Program-made: the position numbers and the translations under genes
Notes under the pieces: model-generated
What the model was told of the DNA's origin: nothing
The model's database searches: none
The model's input: the letters and a program-made list of their open reading frames with translations, nothing else
NCBI RefSeq assembly: GCF_040448685.1
Contig: NZ_CP159290.1
Location: 372,001 to 436,000 of the forward strand
DNA length: 64,000 nt
Reading direction: 5' to 3'
Origin: Cellulosimicrobium sp. ES-005
GTDB taxonomy: Bacteria; Actinomycetota; Actinomycetes; Actinomycetales; Cellulomonadaceae
In this document: positions 53,624-62,680 of the stretch, piece after piece
How positions within the stretch are numbered: position 1 is the first letter of the stretch
How the letters are laid out: each line of letters starts with the position of its first letter

Positions 53624-55291
53624 ATGCCGTACACCCACCACCTGCGCGTCTACCCCAGCGCGGAGCCGCTCGACCGCACCGACCAGCTCGCGTGGAAGCT
53701 CGCCGAGCTCGCGACCGATCCCGTCGAGGTCACGCCCGAGGTCGTCGACATGGTGGTCAACCGGGTCATCGACAACGCGGCCGTCGCCGCGGCCAGCCTC
53801 ACGCGCGGCCCCGCGGTCGCGGCGCGCGGCCAGGCGCTCGCGCACCCCTACACCCCGGGCGCGACGGTGTTCGGCTGCGGCCTCGACACCCGCACGAGCC
53901 CCGAGTGGGCGGCGTGGGCGAACGGCGTCGCGGTCCGCGAGCTCGACTTCCACGACACGTTCCTCGCCGCCGAGTACTCCCACCCGGGCGACAACATCCC
54001 GCCCATCCTCGCCGTCGCGCAGCACGCCGGGTCCGACGGCGCCGCGGTCGTCCGCGCGATCGCGACCGGCTACGAGATCCAGGTCGACCTCGTCCGCGCG
54101 ATCAGCCTGCACCGGCACAAGATCGACCACGTCGCGCACCTCGGGCCGTCGGCCGCGGCGGGCATCGGGACGCTGCTCGGCCTCGACACCGAGACGGTGT
54201 TCCAGGCGATCGGCCAGGCCCTGCACACGACGACGGCCACGCGCCAGTCCCGCAAGGGACAGATCTCCACGTGGAAGGCGCATGCCCCGGCGTTCGCGGG
54301 CAAGGTCGCGGTCGAGGCCGTCGACCGGGCGATGCGCGGCCAGACGTCGCCCGAGCCGATCTACGAGGGCGAGGACGGCGTCGTCGCGTGGCTGCTCGAC
54401 GGCCCGGACGCGGCGTACGACGTCGTGCTCCCGGCCCCCGGCGAGCCGAAGACCGCGATCCTCGACACCTACACCAAGGAGCACTCCGCGGAGTACCAGT
54501 CGCAGGCGCTCATCGACCTCGCCCGCGCGCTGCACGACGAGCACCCGTGGCTCGCCGACCCCGAGAACGTCGCGTCGATCGTCATCCACACGAGCCACCA
54601 CACCCACTACGTGATCGGCTCCGGCGCGAACGACCCGCAGAAGTACGACCCGACGGCGTCGCGCGAGACGCTCGACCACTCGATCCCGTACATCTTCGCG
54701 GTCGCGCTGCAGGACGGCGGCTGGCACCACGTCGACTCGTACGCCCCCGAGCGCGCGGGCCGCCCCGACACCGTCGCGCTGTGGGCCAAGGTCACGACGG
54801 CCGAGGACCCCGAGTGGACGCGTCGCTACCACTCGACCGACCCGGCCGAGAAGGCGTTCGGCGGGCGCGTGGAGATCGAGCTGGCCGACGGTGGCCGCCT
54901 CGTCCGCGAGATCGCCGTCGCCGACGCGCACCCGCTCGGGGCGCGGCCGTTCGGGCGCGAGCAGTACGTCAAGAAGTTCCGCACGCTCGCGGCCGACGTC
55001 CTCGAGGACGCCGAGATCGAGCGCTTCCTCGACCTCGCGCAGCGGCTCCCGTCGCTCACGGCGGACGAGGTGCGCGAGCTGACGATCGTCGGCCGCCCGG
55101 GGCTGCTCGACTCCGTCCCCACCCCGACCGGGTTGTTCGAGCTCGGACGCGACGAGGTCGGCGGGGCGCGCGCCGAGTTCGAGGGGGAGGGCTTCACCAT
55201 GCACGAGGCGCCCGACGCCGCGGCGCAGCCGGGCGGACCGGGTGACCCTGCGGCGTCGGGCACCACGACCACCGAGGGAGAGGCGCGCTGA
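53624..55291 (+). CDS. prpD: 2-methylcitrate dehydratase (MmgE/PrpD family)
   Basis: 555 aa. MmgE/PrpD fold with conserved [29 protein letters not shown] near residue 105 and the following helical region ([19 protein letters not shown]). The C-terminal half has SHHTHYVIG and [24 protein letters not shown]-terminal ~30 residues are a low-complexity tail. Dehydrates 2-methylcitrate in propionyl-CoA breakdown. Overlaps prpB by 1 nt. Confidence 0.94.
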   Translation: MPYTHHLRVYPSAEPLDRTDQLAWKLAELATDPVEVTPEVVDMVVNRVIDNAAVAAASLTRGPAVAARGQALAHPYTPGATVFGCGLDTRTSPEWAAWANGVAVRELDFHDTFLAAEYSHPGDNIPPILAVAQHAGSDGAAVVRAIATGYEIQVDLVRAISLHRHKIDHVAHLGPSAAAGIGTLLGLDTETVFQAIGQALHTTTATRQSRKGQISTWKAHAPAFAGKVAVEAVDRAMRGQTSPEPIYEGEDGVVAWLLDGPDAAYDVVLPAPGEPKTAILDTYTKEHSAEYQSQALIDLARALHDEHPWLADPENVASIVIHTSHHTHYVIGSGANDPQKYDPTASRETLDHSIPYIFAVALQDGGWHHVDSYAPERAGRPDTVALWAKVTTAEDPEWTRRYHSTDPAEKAFGGRVEIELADGGRLVREIAVADAHPLGARPFGREQYVKKFRTLAADVLEDAEIERFLDLAQRLPSLTADEVRELTIVGRPGLLDSVPTPTGLFELGRDEVGGARAEFEGEGFTMHEAPDAAAQPGGPGDPAASGTTTTEGEAR

Positions 55292-56208
55292 TGCTGTACA
55301 GCCAGGTGACGCCGTCGGACAAGCGGCGCGCGTTCCGCGCGGCGCTCGACGCCGCGGCGACCACGGGGGAGCCGCTGCGGCTCCCGGGCGCGTTCAACCC
55401 GCTGTCCGCGCGCCTGATCCAGGACAAGGGCTTCGAGGGCGTGTACGTGTCGGGGGCCGTGCTGTCGGCCGACCTCGGCCTGCCCGACATCGGCCTCACG
55501 ACCCTCACCGAGGTCGCGGGGCGCTCGCAGCAGATCGCGCGCGTCACCGACCTGCCCGCGCTCGTCGACGCCGACACCGGCTTCGGCGAGCCGATGAACG
55601 TCGCGCGCACCGTCCAGGCGCTCGAGGACGCGGGCGTGGCAGGCGCGCACGTCGAGGACCAGGTCAACCCCAAGCGGTGCGGCCACCTCGACGGCAAGGA
55701 GGTCGTCGGGCTCGACGAGGCGGCGAAGCGCGTGCGGGCGGCCGCCGACGCGCGCCGCGACCCCGGCTTCCTGATCATGGCGCGCACCGACGTCCGCGGC
55801 ACGATCCCCGGCGACGCCGGGCTGCGCGCCGCGATCGACCGCGCCAAGGCGCTCGTCGACGCGGGCGCCGATGCGATCTTCCCCGAGGCCATGAAGGACC
55901 TGTCGGAGTTCGAGGCCGTCGCGTCAGCCGTGGACGTGCCCGTGCTCGCCAACATGACCGAGTTCGGCAAGTCCGAGCTCTTCACGCGCCGCCAGCTCGG
56001 CGACGCCGGCGTGCGGCTGATCATCTACCCCGTCACGCTCCTGCGGGTCGCGATGGGCGCGGCCGAGCGCGCGCTCGACGAGATCGCCGCGACCGGCACC
56101 CAGGCGGGGCAGGTCGAGGGCATGCAGACGCGCGCGCGCCTCTACGAGCTGCTCGACTACGCCGCCTACAACACCTTCGACGAGGGCATCTTCACCTACC
56201 GGCCCTGA
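55291..56208 (+). CDS. prpB: 2-methylisocitrate lyase
   Basis: 305 aa. PEP mutase/isocitrate lyase superfamily barrel: GVYVSGAVLSADLGLPDIGL, DADTGFGE, GAHVEDQVNPKRCGHLDGKEVV (active-site loop with Cys) and IMARTDVRG. Cleaves 2-methylisocitrate to succinate and pyruvate. Length as in E. coli PrpB. Middle gene of prpDBC. Confidence 0.95.
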   Translation: MLYSQVTPSDKRRAFRAALDAAATTGEPLRLPGAFNPLSARLIQDKGFEGVYVSGAVLSADLGLPDIGLTTLTEVAGRSQQIARVTDLPALVDADTGFGEPMNVARTVQALEDAGVAGAHVEDQVNPKRCGHLDGKEVVGLDEAAKRVRAAADARRDPGFLIMARTDVRGTIPGDAGLRAAIDRAKALVDAGADAIFPEAMKDLSEFEAVASAVDVPVLANMTEFGKSELFTRRQLGDAGVRLIIYPVTLLRVAMGAAERALDEIAATGTQAGQVEGMQTRARLYELLDYAAYNTFDEGIFTYRP

Positions 56209-56287
56209 CGACCGGCCGGTGCCGCGAGCCCGTCGGCCGCGGCACCGGCATCTCCCCGCGACCCGTGCTGCACGAAGGAGTGACCGC

Positions 56288-57421
56288 ATGACTACCTCCC
56301 CGACCACCACCGAGGGGCCCGAGATCCGCAAGGGGCTCGCGGGCGTCGTCGTCGACGTCACCGCGATCTCGAAGGTCAACCCCGACACGAACTCGCTCCT
56401 CTACCGCGGCTACCCGGTGCAGGACCTCGCCGCCCGGCGCAGCTTCGAGGAGGTCGCGTACCTCCTGTGGCACGGCGAGCTCCCGACGCCCGAGCAGCTC
56501 GCCGAGCAGACCGCCGTCGAGCGTGCGCACCGCGCGCTGCCCGGCAACGTGCGCAACGCGATCCTCGAGCTCCCGACGACGTGCCATCCCATGGACGTCG
56601 TCCGCACCGCGATCTCCCAGCTCGGCGCGCACGACCCCGACGCCGAGGACTCGTCTCCCGAGGCCGAGCAGGCCAAGGCGGTCCGCCTGTGGGCCGTGCT
56701 GCCCGCCGCCGTCGCGCTCGACCAGCGCCGCCGTCGCGGGCAGCAGATCGTCGAGCCGCGCGACGACCTCTCCTACGCCGAGAACTTCCTGTGGATGACG
56801 TTCGGCGAGGAGCCCGAGCCCGCCGTCGTGCGCGCGTTCGAGGTGTCGATGGTGCTCTACGCCGAGCACTCGTTCAACGCGTCCACGTTCACGGCGCGCG
56901 TCATCACGTCGACGCTGTCCGACCTGCACTCGGCGGTGACCGGCGCCGTCGGGGCGCTCAAGGGCCCGCTCCACGGCGGCGCGAACGAGGCCGTCATGGC
57001 GACCTTCGCCGAGATCGGCACCGCCGACCGCGCCGAGGCCTGGCTCGACGACGCGCTCGCCCACAAGCGCAAGATCATGGGCTTCGGGCACCGTGTCTAC
57101 AAGCACGGGGACTCGCGCGTCCCCACCATGCGCGCGACGCTCGACGACCTCGTCGCGCACTACGGCCGCCAGGACCTCCTCGACCTCTACACCGCGCTCG
57201 AGACCGCGATGACCGAGCGCAAGAACATCCTCCCCAACCTCGACTACCCGGCCGGCCCCGCCTACCACCTCATGGGCTTCGACACCCCGATGTTCACCCC
57301 GCTGTTCGTCGCCTCGCGCGTGGTGGGCTGGACCGCGCACGTCATGGAGCAGCGCGCCGCCAACGCCCTCATCCGCCCGCTCAGCGACTACGTCGGCCCG
57401 GAGCAGCGCGACCTCCCCTGA
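56288..57421 (+). CDS. prpC: 2-methylcitrate synthase (citrate synthase family)
   Basis: 377 aa, ATG with GAAGGAG upstream. Citrate-synthase signatures: GLAGVVVDVTAISKV, LLYRGYPVQDLA, EHSFNASTFTARV (first catalytic His), GPLHGGANEAVM (second His) and KIMGFGHRVYKHGDSRVP (third His), plus the late catalytic Asp in NLDYPAG. Short PrpC-type enzyme. Condenses propionyl-CoA with oxaloacetate. Last gene of the methylcitrate operon. Confidence 0.95.
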   Translation: MTTSPTTTEGPEIRKGLAGVVVDVTAISKVNPDTNSLLYRGYPVQDLAARRSFEEVAYLLWHGELPTPEQLAEQTAVERAHRALPGNVRNAILELPTTCHPMDVVRTAISQLGAHDPDAEDSSPEAEQAKAVRLWAVLPAAVALDQRRRRGQQIVEPRDDLSYAENFLWMTFGEEPEPAVVRAFEVSMVLYAEHSFNASTFTARVITSTLSDLHSAVTGAVGALKGPLHGGANEAVMATFAEIGTADRAEAWLDDALAHKRKIMGFGHRVYKHGDSRVPTMRATLDDLVAHYGRQDLLDLYTALETAMTERKNILPNLDYPAGPAYHLMGFDTPMFTPLFVASRVVGWTAHVMEQRAANALIRPLSDYVGPEQRDLP

Positions 57422-57442
57422 CCCTGACCCCCCGCCCTGCGC

Positions 57443-57499
57443 CGAACAGGTGGTCCTGGCGCGTCCCTTCCCCCCGGACGAGCCAGGACCACCTGCTCG
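57443..57499. terminator. Long inverted repeat after prpC
   Basis: Arms 57443-57460 and 57482-57499 pair over 18 bp with one mismatch (core GGTGGTCCTGGC / GCCAGGACCACC), around a 21-nt loop. Stands between convergent prpC and the FAD reductase, so it may end both transcripts. Confidence 0.7.
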
Positions 57500-57516
57500 A
57501 ACGGCTGGGATCGCCT

Positions 57517-57548
57517 GCTCAGGGGCTCAGGGGCTCAGGGGCTCAGGA
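57517..57548. repeat. Four tandem GCTCAGGG units at the reductase stop codon
   Basis: 8-bp unit GCTCAGGG repeated 57517-57540 three times and then GCTCAGGA 57541-57548. The reductase TGA (57543-57545) falls inside the last unit, and the other copies repeat the same codons downstream of it. Confidence 0.85.
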
Positions 57549-58778
57549 GACGAAGGACTCCAGGTCGGTGCGGTCGACCGGAGCGTCGCGGTGGATGAGG
57601 GCCTTGACGTCCTCCATGCGGTCCCAGACGTTGACGGCCATGCCGGCCTCGACGCGGCCGTCCTTGAGCCAGAACGCGACGAGCTCGCGGTCGGGGACCG
57701 AGCCGGAGACCACGACCTCGTCGTAGGCCTCGGGGCCGGCGACGAAGCCGAGGTACTCCATGCCGACGTCGTACTGGTCGGAGAAGAAGTACGGCAGCTC
57801 GGGGTAGGGGTCGGTCGCGCCGAGCATCGCGCGCGCGGCGTGCGGACCCTGGTTGAGGGCCGTCGCCCAGTGCTCGACGCGCACCGACCTTCCGTAGCGC
57901 GCGGACGGGACGCTCGCGATGTCGCCGGCGACGAAGACGTCGGGGTCGGTGGTCTGGAGCGTCGCCGAGGCGACGACGCCGCCCGTCGAGGAGTCGAGCG
58001 CGAGGCCCGCGTCCCGGGCGAGCCCGATGTTCGGGACCGCGCCGACGGCGACGAGCACGAGGTCGGCGTCGACGTGGGTCCCGTCGGCGAGGTCGACGCC
58101 CGTCGCGCGGCCGCCTGAGCCCGAGATGCCCGTGACCTGGGCGCGGCGGTGGAGGTGGACGCCGTGGTCGGCGTGGACCTGCCCGTACAGCTCGCCCATC
58201 TCCGGGCCGAGGACGCGCTCGAGCGGGTGCGTGCCGAGCCCGATCACCGTGACGTCCAGACCGAGCGTGCGGGCCGACGCCGCGACCTCGAGCCCGATCC
58301 ACCCGTCGCCGACGATGACGAGCCGCCCCGTGCCGCCGTCGTGGGCGGCGCGCAGCGCGGCGGCGAGCGCGTCGCTTTCGTCGAGCGTGCGCAGCTCGTG
58401 GACGCCGTCCAGGTCGAGGCCGGGCAGCGGGATTCGGCGCGGGGCCGATCCCGTGGCGAGCAGCAATTTCTCGTACGGCAGGGTCCGGCCGTCGGCGAGG
58501 GACACGCTCCGGCCCGCGAGGTCGACGGCGGTCGCGTCGGTCCCGGTGAGGAGCTCGACGTCGTGCTCGGCGTACCAGTCCGCGGAGAGGGGGAACACCG
58601 ACTCGCGCTCCGCCTCGCCGCGCAGGTAGTCCTTCGACAGCGGCGGCCGCTCGTACGGCCGGTGCCGCTCGCGCGCGACGACGGTCAGCCCGCCGTCGTA
58701 GCCCTCGTCGCGCAGCGTCTCGACGGCCTTCGCGGCGGCGAGCCCTCCTCCGACGACGACGTGACGTCCAGCGCTCAT
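57543..58778 (-). CDS. FAD-dependent NAD(P)H oxidoreductase (ferredoxin reductase-like)
   Basis: 411 aa, ATG at 58778 with GGAGG upstream. FAD-binding start HVVVGGGLAAAKAVETLRDEGY, RPYERPPLSKDYL, LLLATGS, a second Rossmann motif VIVGDGWIGLEVAASA for NAD(P)H, and the FAD-ribityl motif TTDPDVFVAGDIAS. C-terminal reductase domain. Matches BphA4/RubB-type ferredoxin or rubredoxin reductases. Partner electron carrier is not encoded nearby. Confidence 0.9.
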   Translation of the reverse strand: MSAGRHVVVGGGLAAAKAVETLRDEGYDGGLTVVARERHRPYERPPLSKDYLRGEAERESVFPLSADWYAEHDVELLTGTDATAVDLAGRSVSLADGRTLPYEKLLLATGSAPRRIPLPGLDLDGVHELRTLDESDALAAALRAAHDGGTGRLVIVGDGWIGLEVAASARTLGLDVTVIGLGTHPLERVLGPEMGELYGQVHADHGVHLHRRAQVTGISGSGGRATGVDLADGTHVDADLVLVAVGAVPNIGLARDAGLALDSSTGGVVASATLQTTDPDVFVAGDIASVPSARYGRSVRVEHWATALNQGPHAARAMLGATDPYPELPYFFSDQYDVGMEYLGFVAGPEAYDEVVVSGSVPDRELVAFWLKDGRVEAGMAVNVWDRMEDVKALIHRDAPVDRTDLESFVS

Positions 58779-59035
58779 CAGAACCTCCGCGGTGACTCGG
58801 TGCCCCGGACTCGGGCGGACGGCCCCAGTCTCGCGCGATCGTGTGCGAGGTGCGAGGTGCAAGGTGCGATGGCAGGTGTGGGCACGGCCCTGGGCGTGGC
58901 GCACGCCGGTTCGCGCCGCCGCGCCGTGGCAGCGTTCATGCGTTTCGCGTGACGCCCCGTGCGGTGCGCACGGGCAGGCTGTCCACGACAGCACCGTCGT
59001 GCACCGCGCGGCGGTCCCCGCGCGGAGGAGGTGCC

Positions 59036-59881
59036 GTGAGCATCGTCGTCGGCGCGATCGTGACCGCCGTCGTCGTCGCCGTGGCGGTCGCGACGATGCT
59101 GCTCGTCCGGCGGCGTGCACCGGCCGGCAGCCGGTTCAGCGACGGCGACCGGGCGTCCGGGGTCTTCGGGGTGGTCGCCACCGGCTTCTCGGTGCTCCTC
59201 GGTTTCATCGTCTTCCTCGCCTTCGAGTCCTACGACGAGGCGAGGAGCGGCGCTGAGGCCGAGGCGCGGATCGTCGTGCAGCAGCTGGAGACCGCACAGT
59301 TCTTCGCCCCCGACGACGCGGCGCGGCTCTCCGGTGAGCTCGTCTGCTACGCCCGGTACGTCGTCGCGAACGAGTGGGAGCAGATGGCGGACGGCGAGCT
59401 CGGCGAGGCCGTCAACCCGTGGGGGGTCGCGCTCTACCGGACCGTGCGCGACGTCGTCCCCGCGTCGGACACGCAGCAGTCCGCCTACGACCGGTGGATG
59501 GACCAGACCGCGGACCGCGAGGACGCCCGCCAGTCCCGCGTGCACGGCGCGGAGGGCCTGATCCCGCTGCCGCTGTGGCTCGTCCTCTTCGTCGTCTCCG
59601 CGACCGTCTTCGTCTTCCTGCTCTTCTTCGCCGACTCCGCGGAGCGTGCCGCGACGCAGGGCCTGCTCATGGGCAGCGTCACGCTCGTCATCACGCTCCT
59701 GCTGTGCCTGCTCGCGTTCTTCGACCATCCGCACGGGCACCAGGTCGGCAAGCTGCAGCCGACGGCGATGGAGCGCGCCCTCGTCCTCCTGGTGGGGGAG
59801 GCGGAGGCGGCGGGGGTGACGATCGACCCACCGTGCGACGCCGCTGGGACAGCGATCGGCCTCGCGGCTCACCAATCCTAG
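59036..59881 (+). CDS. DUF4239-like membrane protein
   Basis: 281 aa, GTG with GGAGGAGG upstream. One helix at the N-terminus (SIVVGAIVTAVVVAVAVATML), a second at ~50-70 (GVVATGFSVLLGFIVFLAFES), a soluble helical middle (~75-180), and two closing helices (LWLVLFVVSATVFVFLLFF, LLMGSVTLVITLLLCLLAFF). This layout and FSVLLGFIVFLAFESYDEARSGAEAEA match DUF4239. Function unknown. The 257 nt upstream include imperfect GTGCGAG tandem copies (58848-58875) and no other gene. Confidence 0.75.
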   Translation: MSIVVGAIVTAVVVAVAVATMLLVRRRAPAGSRFSDGDRASGVFGVVATGFSVLLGFIVFLAFESYDEARSGAEAEARIVVQQLETAQFFAPDDAARLSGELVCYARYVVANEWEQMADGELGEAVNPWGVALYRTVRDVVPASDTQQSAYDRWMDQTADREDARQSRVHGAEGLIPLPLWLVLFVVSATVFVFLLFFADSAERAATQGLLMGSVTLVITLLLCLLAFFDHPHGHQVGKLQPTAMERALVLLVGEAEAAGVTIDPPCDAAGTAIGLAAHQS

Positions 59882-60024
59882 GCTGCGGCAGGATACACCT
59901 CGATTCCACGTAAGTCCGAGGCTGCCTTGATGGAGCAAAGACCATCTCGTGCGATGAGAGCGAGGCACAGACCTGCTGCGATGGCTTCGACATTCCAACC
60001 AAGAACCGCTTGCCTTGCTCTAGA

Positions 60025-60062
60025 CGGCGACACGTCAGCCCGATGGAGCCGACGTGTCGCCG
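60025..60062 (-). terminator. Hairpin downstream of the ParA-like gene
   Basis: Perfect 12-bp stem CGGCGACACGTC / GACGTGTCGCCG with a 14-nt loop just past the ParA stop codon. The remaining 59882-60024 has no recognisable gene but is visibly less GC-rich than the DNA to its left. Confidence 0.7.
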
Positions 60063-60070
60063 GACGAGCC

Positions 60071-61090
60071 TCAGAGCTTCGCGGTGAGGCTGTTCATAGC
60101 GTCCACCATGTTCAATCGGTAGTCCTCATGGACAGTCACGCGGTGTCCTAGCACCGTCCGCTTGCCTGACTTGAGAGCGTAGAGCGGAGTGCCCTGCGCG
60201 AACGCGACAACTCCTGTGGTCTGGAAGTCCCGAATGTTGACGACCCCGCTGGCGACGTCGCTGAAGGTGAAGATGCTGGGGTTGCTACTGATCAACTTCG
60301 CGACATCGTCGTCGATCGATCGAAGCACGGCCGCGTAGGCCGACGCAGAGCCCATGTACTGAGTGATCCGGTTCTTCGCGATGAGGTGGACCTTGGGCAG
60401 CTCGCGACCTTCTTCAATGAGACGGGTGGCGAAGGCGTAGGACTGATAGATGTCAGACGGAAGCTTCAGACCGTAGACGAGCGAGAAGGCGTTCTGGATA
60501 GCGCGGCGCGAGGAATCGTCGGCCATGACCGGCAGCACGAGTCGGTCCACGGCGGACAGAGCGATCTGTGTGTAGATCGAGAAGCTCGGGTTGCAGTCGA
60601 TGAAGATGGTGTCGTAGTCGTCCTGGATGTCTGCGAGCAGATCGCGGAGCCAGTCGACAACGGCGACCCAGGCATTCGTACCCGGGATCTGGTTGTTCGC
60701 GAGAGTCGAGATCGCGTTGGACTGGAGTTCGAGCAGAGGATCGCCACAGATCAGGTCGACATTGGTCGGGATGTCCGGATTGAAATCAGCTGGCGTGGTG
60801 ATGAAGTCGTGCGCGTTGATCGAGGGCGGCGAGTACGGAGCCGGCAGCCGAAGCTGGAAGTAGCCGCCGATGGTCGCGCGGACGGTCTCGCCTTGGCGGG
60901 CGAGCAGGCGGGTACTTCCCTCGTTCGCCAGGCCGCCCAAGAACAACTCGGAGAGATTCGCTTGCGGGCAGACGTCAATCGCGAGGACACGTTCCCCGGG
61001 ATGGCTATGGGCATAGAAGCAGATGGACTGGAAGCACAGGCTGGTCTTGCCCGTGCCGCCCTTGTTGTTCCAGTAGGCGTAGGTTGTCAC
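60071..61090 (-). CDS. Stand-alone ParA/MinD-family ATPase
   Basis: 339 aa from GTG at 61090, which has GGAGGG 7 nt upstream; ATG 61120 and GTG 61138 in the same frame are alternatives. Deviant Walker A NNKGGTGKTSLCFQ right at the N-terminus, switch I region LAIDVCPQANLSELFLGG (Cys where most ParA proteins have Asp: DVCPQ for DxDPQ), and Walker B/switch II TIFIDCNPSFSIYTQ. No ParB or HTH partner is adjacent. Codon use is markedly less GC-biased than in the flanking genes, and long stretches contain A/T-ended codons, which indicates recent transfer. An inverted repeat (61121-61139) at its promoter suggests a dedicated repressor not encoded here. Confidence 0.85.
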   Translation of the reverse strand: MTTYAYWNNKGGTGKTSLCFQSICFYAHSHPGERVLAIDVCPQANLSELFLGGLANEGSTRLLARQGETVRATIGGYFQLRLPAPYSPPSINAHDFITTPADFNPDIPTNVDLICGDPLLELQSNAISTLANNQIPGTNAWVAVVDWLRDLLADIQDDYDTIFIDCNPSFSIYTQIALSAVDRLVLPVMADDSSRRAIQNAFSLVYGLKLPSDIYQSYAFATRLIEEGRELPKVHLIAKNRITQYMGSASAYAAVLRSIDDDVAKLISSNPSIFTFSDVASGVVNIRDFQTTGVVAFAQGTPLYALKSGKRTVLGHRVTVHEDYRLNMVDAMNSLTAKL

Positions 61091-61120
61091 GTCATACCCT
61101 CCGGTCTGCTCGGACGCCAT

Positions 61121-61139
61121 GGTGTCCGATTTGGACACC
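61121..61139. promoter_or_regulatory. Operator at the ParA promoter
   Basis: GGTGTCC-N5-GGACACC, a perfect 7-bp inverted repeat overlapping the -10 box TACGGT (minus strand, 61137-61142; TAGACA -35 at 61161-61166) and the expected transcription start near 61130. Confidence 0.6.
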
Positions 61140-61264
61140 GTACCGTCCCGTGAGGACGTGTGTCTAGTGCGAGAGGGCCGCCTGTGCGCACGGGGTAGGT
61201 CGGCGAGAGGCGAGATCCCGACCCGAGGGCCAACGGATCGCTATCGCGCGCGGGGCGCAAGGCG

Positions 61265-61314
61265 CCAAAAAATGAGGCCCCCCGACTCAGCGTTTCCGCT
61301 GGTCGGAGGGCCTC
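61265..61314 (-). terminator. Intrinsic terminator left of the tRNA-Pro fragment
   Basis: GAGGCC(C)CCCGAC...GGTCGGAGGGCCTC stem followed on the minus strand by ATTTTTTGG (61264-61272). Next to the tRNA 3' fragment, it is probably the original tRNA-Pro terminator, displaced by the integrated element. Confidence 0.65.
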
Positions 61315-61318
61315 TCGG

Positions 61319-61365
61319 CTGGTCGGGGTGACAGGACTTGAACCTGCGACAGCTTCGTCCCGAGT
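61319..61365 (-). repeat. Duplicated tRNA-Pro 3' segment (att remnant)
   Basis: Matches the 3' half of the intact tRNA-Pro at 62449-62495 over ~46 nt with three differences, including the encoded CCA, the T arm and the anticodon-stem side CTTCGTCCCGA. It ends where the tRNA similarity stops. Such duplications form when an element integrates into a tRNA 3' end. Confidence 0.8.
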
Positions 61366-61496
61366 TTCTCGCCGCACCGCAGGCACGGGCGAGGATCGGC
61401 GGGAACCTGCGACTCGATGGGCTCTAGGGGTGAACTCACGGCTGGCACGGTGGACCGCAGTTGTGTCCAATGGGTGTCCACGCCGCGAGCGGCGGG

Positions 61497-61706
61497 CTAC
61501 TCGATCGTCGCGGTGCCGTCGTCGGCGATGACGAGCACCTGCCCGCCGTGGCGCCGGGGGTTGCTCGCCTCGTGCCGTGCTCGGTCGTGATCGCGCTCGG
61601 TGGTGAGTTCGCGCGCCTTGCCGCGTGAGAGACCTACCAGAACCCCCGTCCTGTCGCGGGCGATGGTGTAGAGGTAGGTCGAGGTCTTGTGGATGGTGAC
61701 GGGCAT
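61497..61706 (-). CDS. Small hypothetical protein in the integrated relic
   Basis: 69 aa, ATG with GAGAGGA upstream. Begins with a short beta segment (VTIHKTSTYLYTIARDRTGVLVG) followed by a basic, charged helix (RGKARELTTERDHDRARHEA) and a beta end (QVLVIADDGTATIE). No known family recognised. Reasonable spacing and codon use favour a real gene, but evidence is thin. Confidence 0.45.
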   Translation of the reverse strand: MPVTIHKTSTYLYTIARDRTGVLVGLSRGKARELTTERDHDRARHEASNPRRHGGQVLVIADDGTATIE

Positions 61707-62098
61707 GATCGCGTCCTCTCGGGTTGGGGTCGGCCCGGTCGGCCGACGCTCGTGAGGAGGGTCTACCCGAGCAGCGCCGCTTGCGTCGTCGTCTGCGCGT
61801 CTCGGGGATCGTCGAGCGGTCAGAGTGCCCCTTCGCGCGCGCTACCGTCGCGACGTGAGAGACGACGGGTTCGGGGCCTGGTTGACGGCCGCGGAGGCGG
61901 CCGTGGCGGCGCGGTGCCATGAGGAGACGGTGCGGGACGCCATGCGTGGCGGCGAGCTGCACGGCGCGCAGCGAGTGAAGCGGGGCCGGTGGTGCGTGCG
62001 TGAGGGCTGCCTCGAGGCGTGGATGAACGGAGACCCGTGCCCGCACGAGCTCGATGCGCGGAAGGTCGTCCCGTTACGGCCCAGACGTAGCGGCGGCC

Positions 62099-62410
62099 GC
62101 GTGGGACGCCCCGGCGCTCGAGCACTTCGCGGTCGTCGACGTCGGGTCGGGGGACCGGGACTTCCCGCGCCTGACCCCGCACGACCTGCGGCACACCGCG
62201 GCGTCGCTCGCGGTGTCCGCGGGCGCGAACGTGAAGGCCGTGCAGCGGATGCTCGGGCACGCGTCCGCGGCCATGACGCTCGACCGGTACGCCGACCTGT
62301 TCGACGACGACCTCGACGCCGTCGCGGTAGCGCTCGATGTGGCTGCGTCGTCCGCGGTTGTGCCCAAAGCTTGCCCACCGGCCGCGCCGACGCTCGCTGT
62401 CGTGACATGA
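62099..62410 (+). pseudogene. Tyrosine integrase, C-terminal remnant
   Basis: Catalytic C-terminus of a phage-type integrase: RLTPHDLRHTAASLAVSAG (box II HxLRH), KAVQRMLGHAS (second His) and MTLDRYADLF (nucleophile Tyr), ending in TGA at 62408-62410, 38 nt from tRNA-Pro. The N-terminal DNA-binding domain and the first catalytic Arg are missing. Confidence 0.85.
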
Positions 62411-62412
62411 CG

Positions 62413-62443
62413 AAGGCCCGGAATCGTGGCGATTCCGGGCCTT
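62413..62443. terminator. Terminator beside tRNA-Pro
   Basis: AAGGCCCGGAATC / GATTCCGGGCCTT, a perfect 13-bp stem with a GTGGC loop. Follows the integrase remnant on the plus strand and tRNA-Pro on the minus strand. Confidence 0.8.
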
Positions 62444-62447
62444 CTGC

Positions 62448-62525
<78 letters not shown>

Positions 62526-62680
62526 GTTGCTCGTCCGCACGACGATCGACGAGGAGTCCTCGTCTTCCGCGCGGGAAGCCTGCTCAGAATAGCCGACGAA
62601 GTGCCGTGCGACGAAACTCGATTCCCGTGACCCCGGCGACACCCGGTGCGCGCCCTCGCGGTGAGGGCGGCGCACCGCGG

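Noticed and set aside
58848-58880. GTGCGAG imperfect tandem copies as operator iterons
   Set aside because: Only three or four degenerate heptamers are seen, with no promoter placed sensibly relative to them.
61287-61481. Short minus-strand ORF over the tRNA-Pro fragment
   Set aside because: It is read through tRNA-derived and terminator DNA, and no ribosome-binding site is present.
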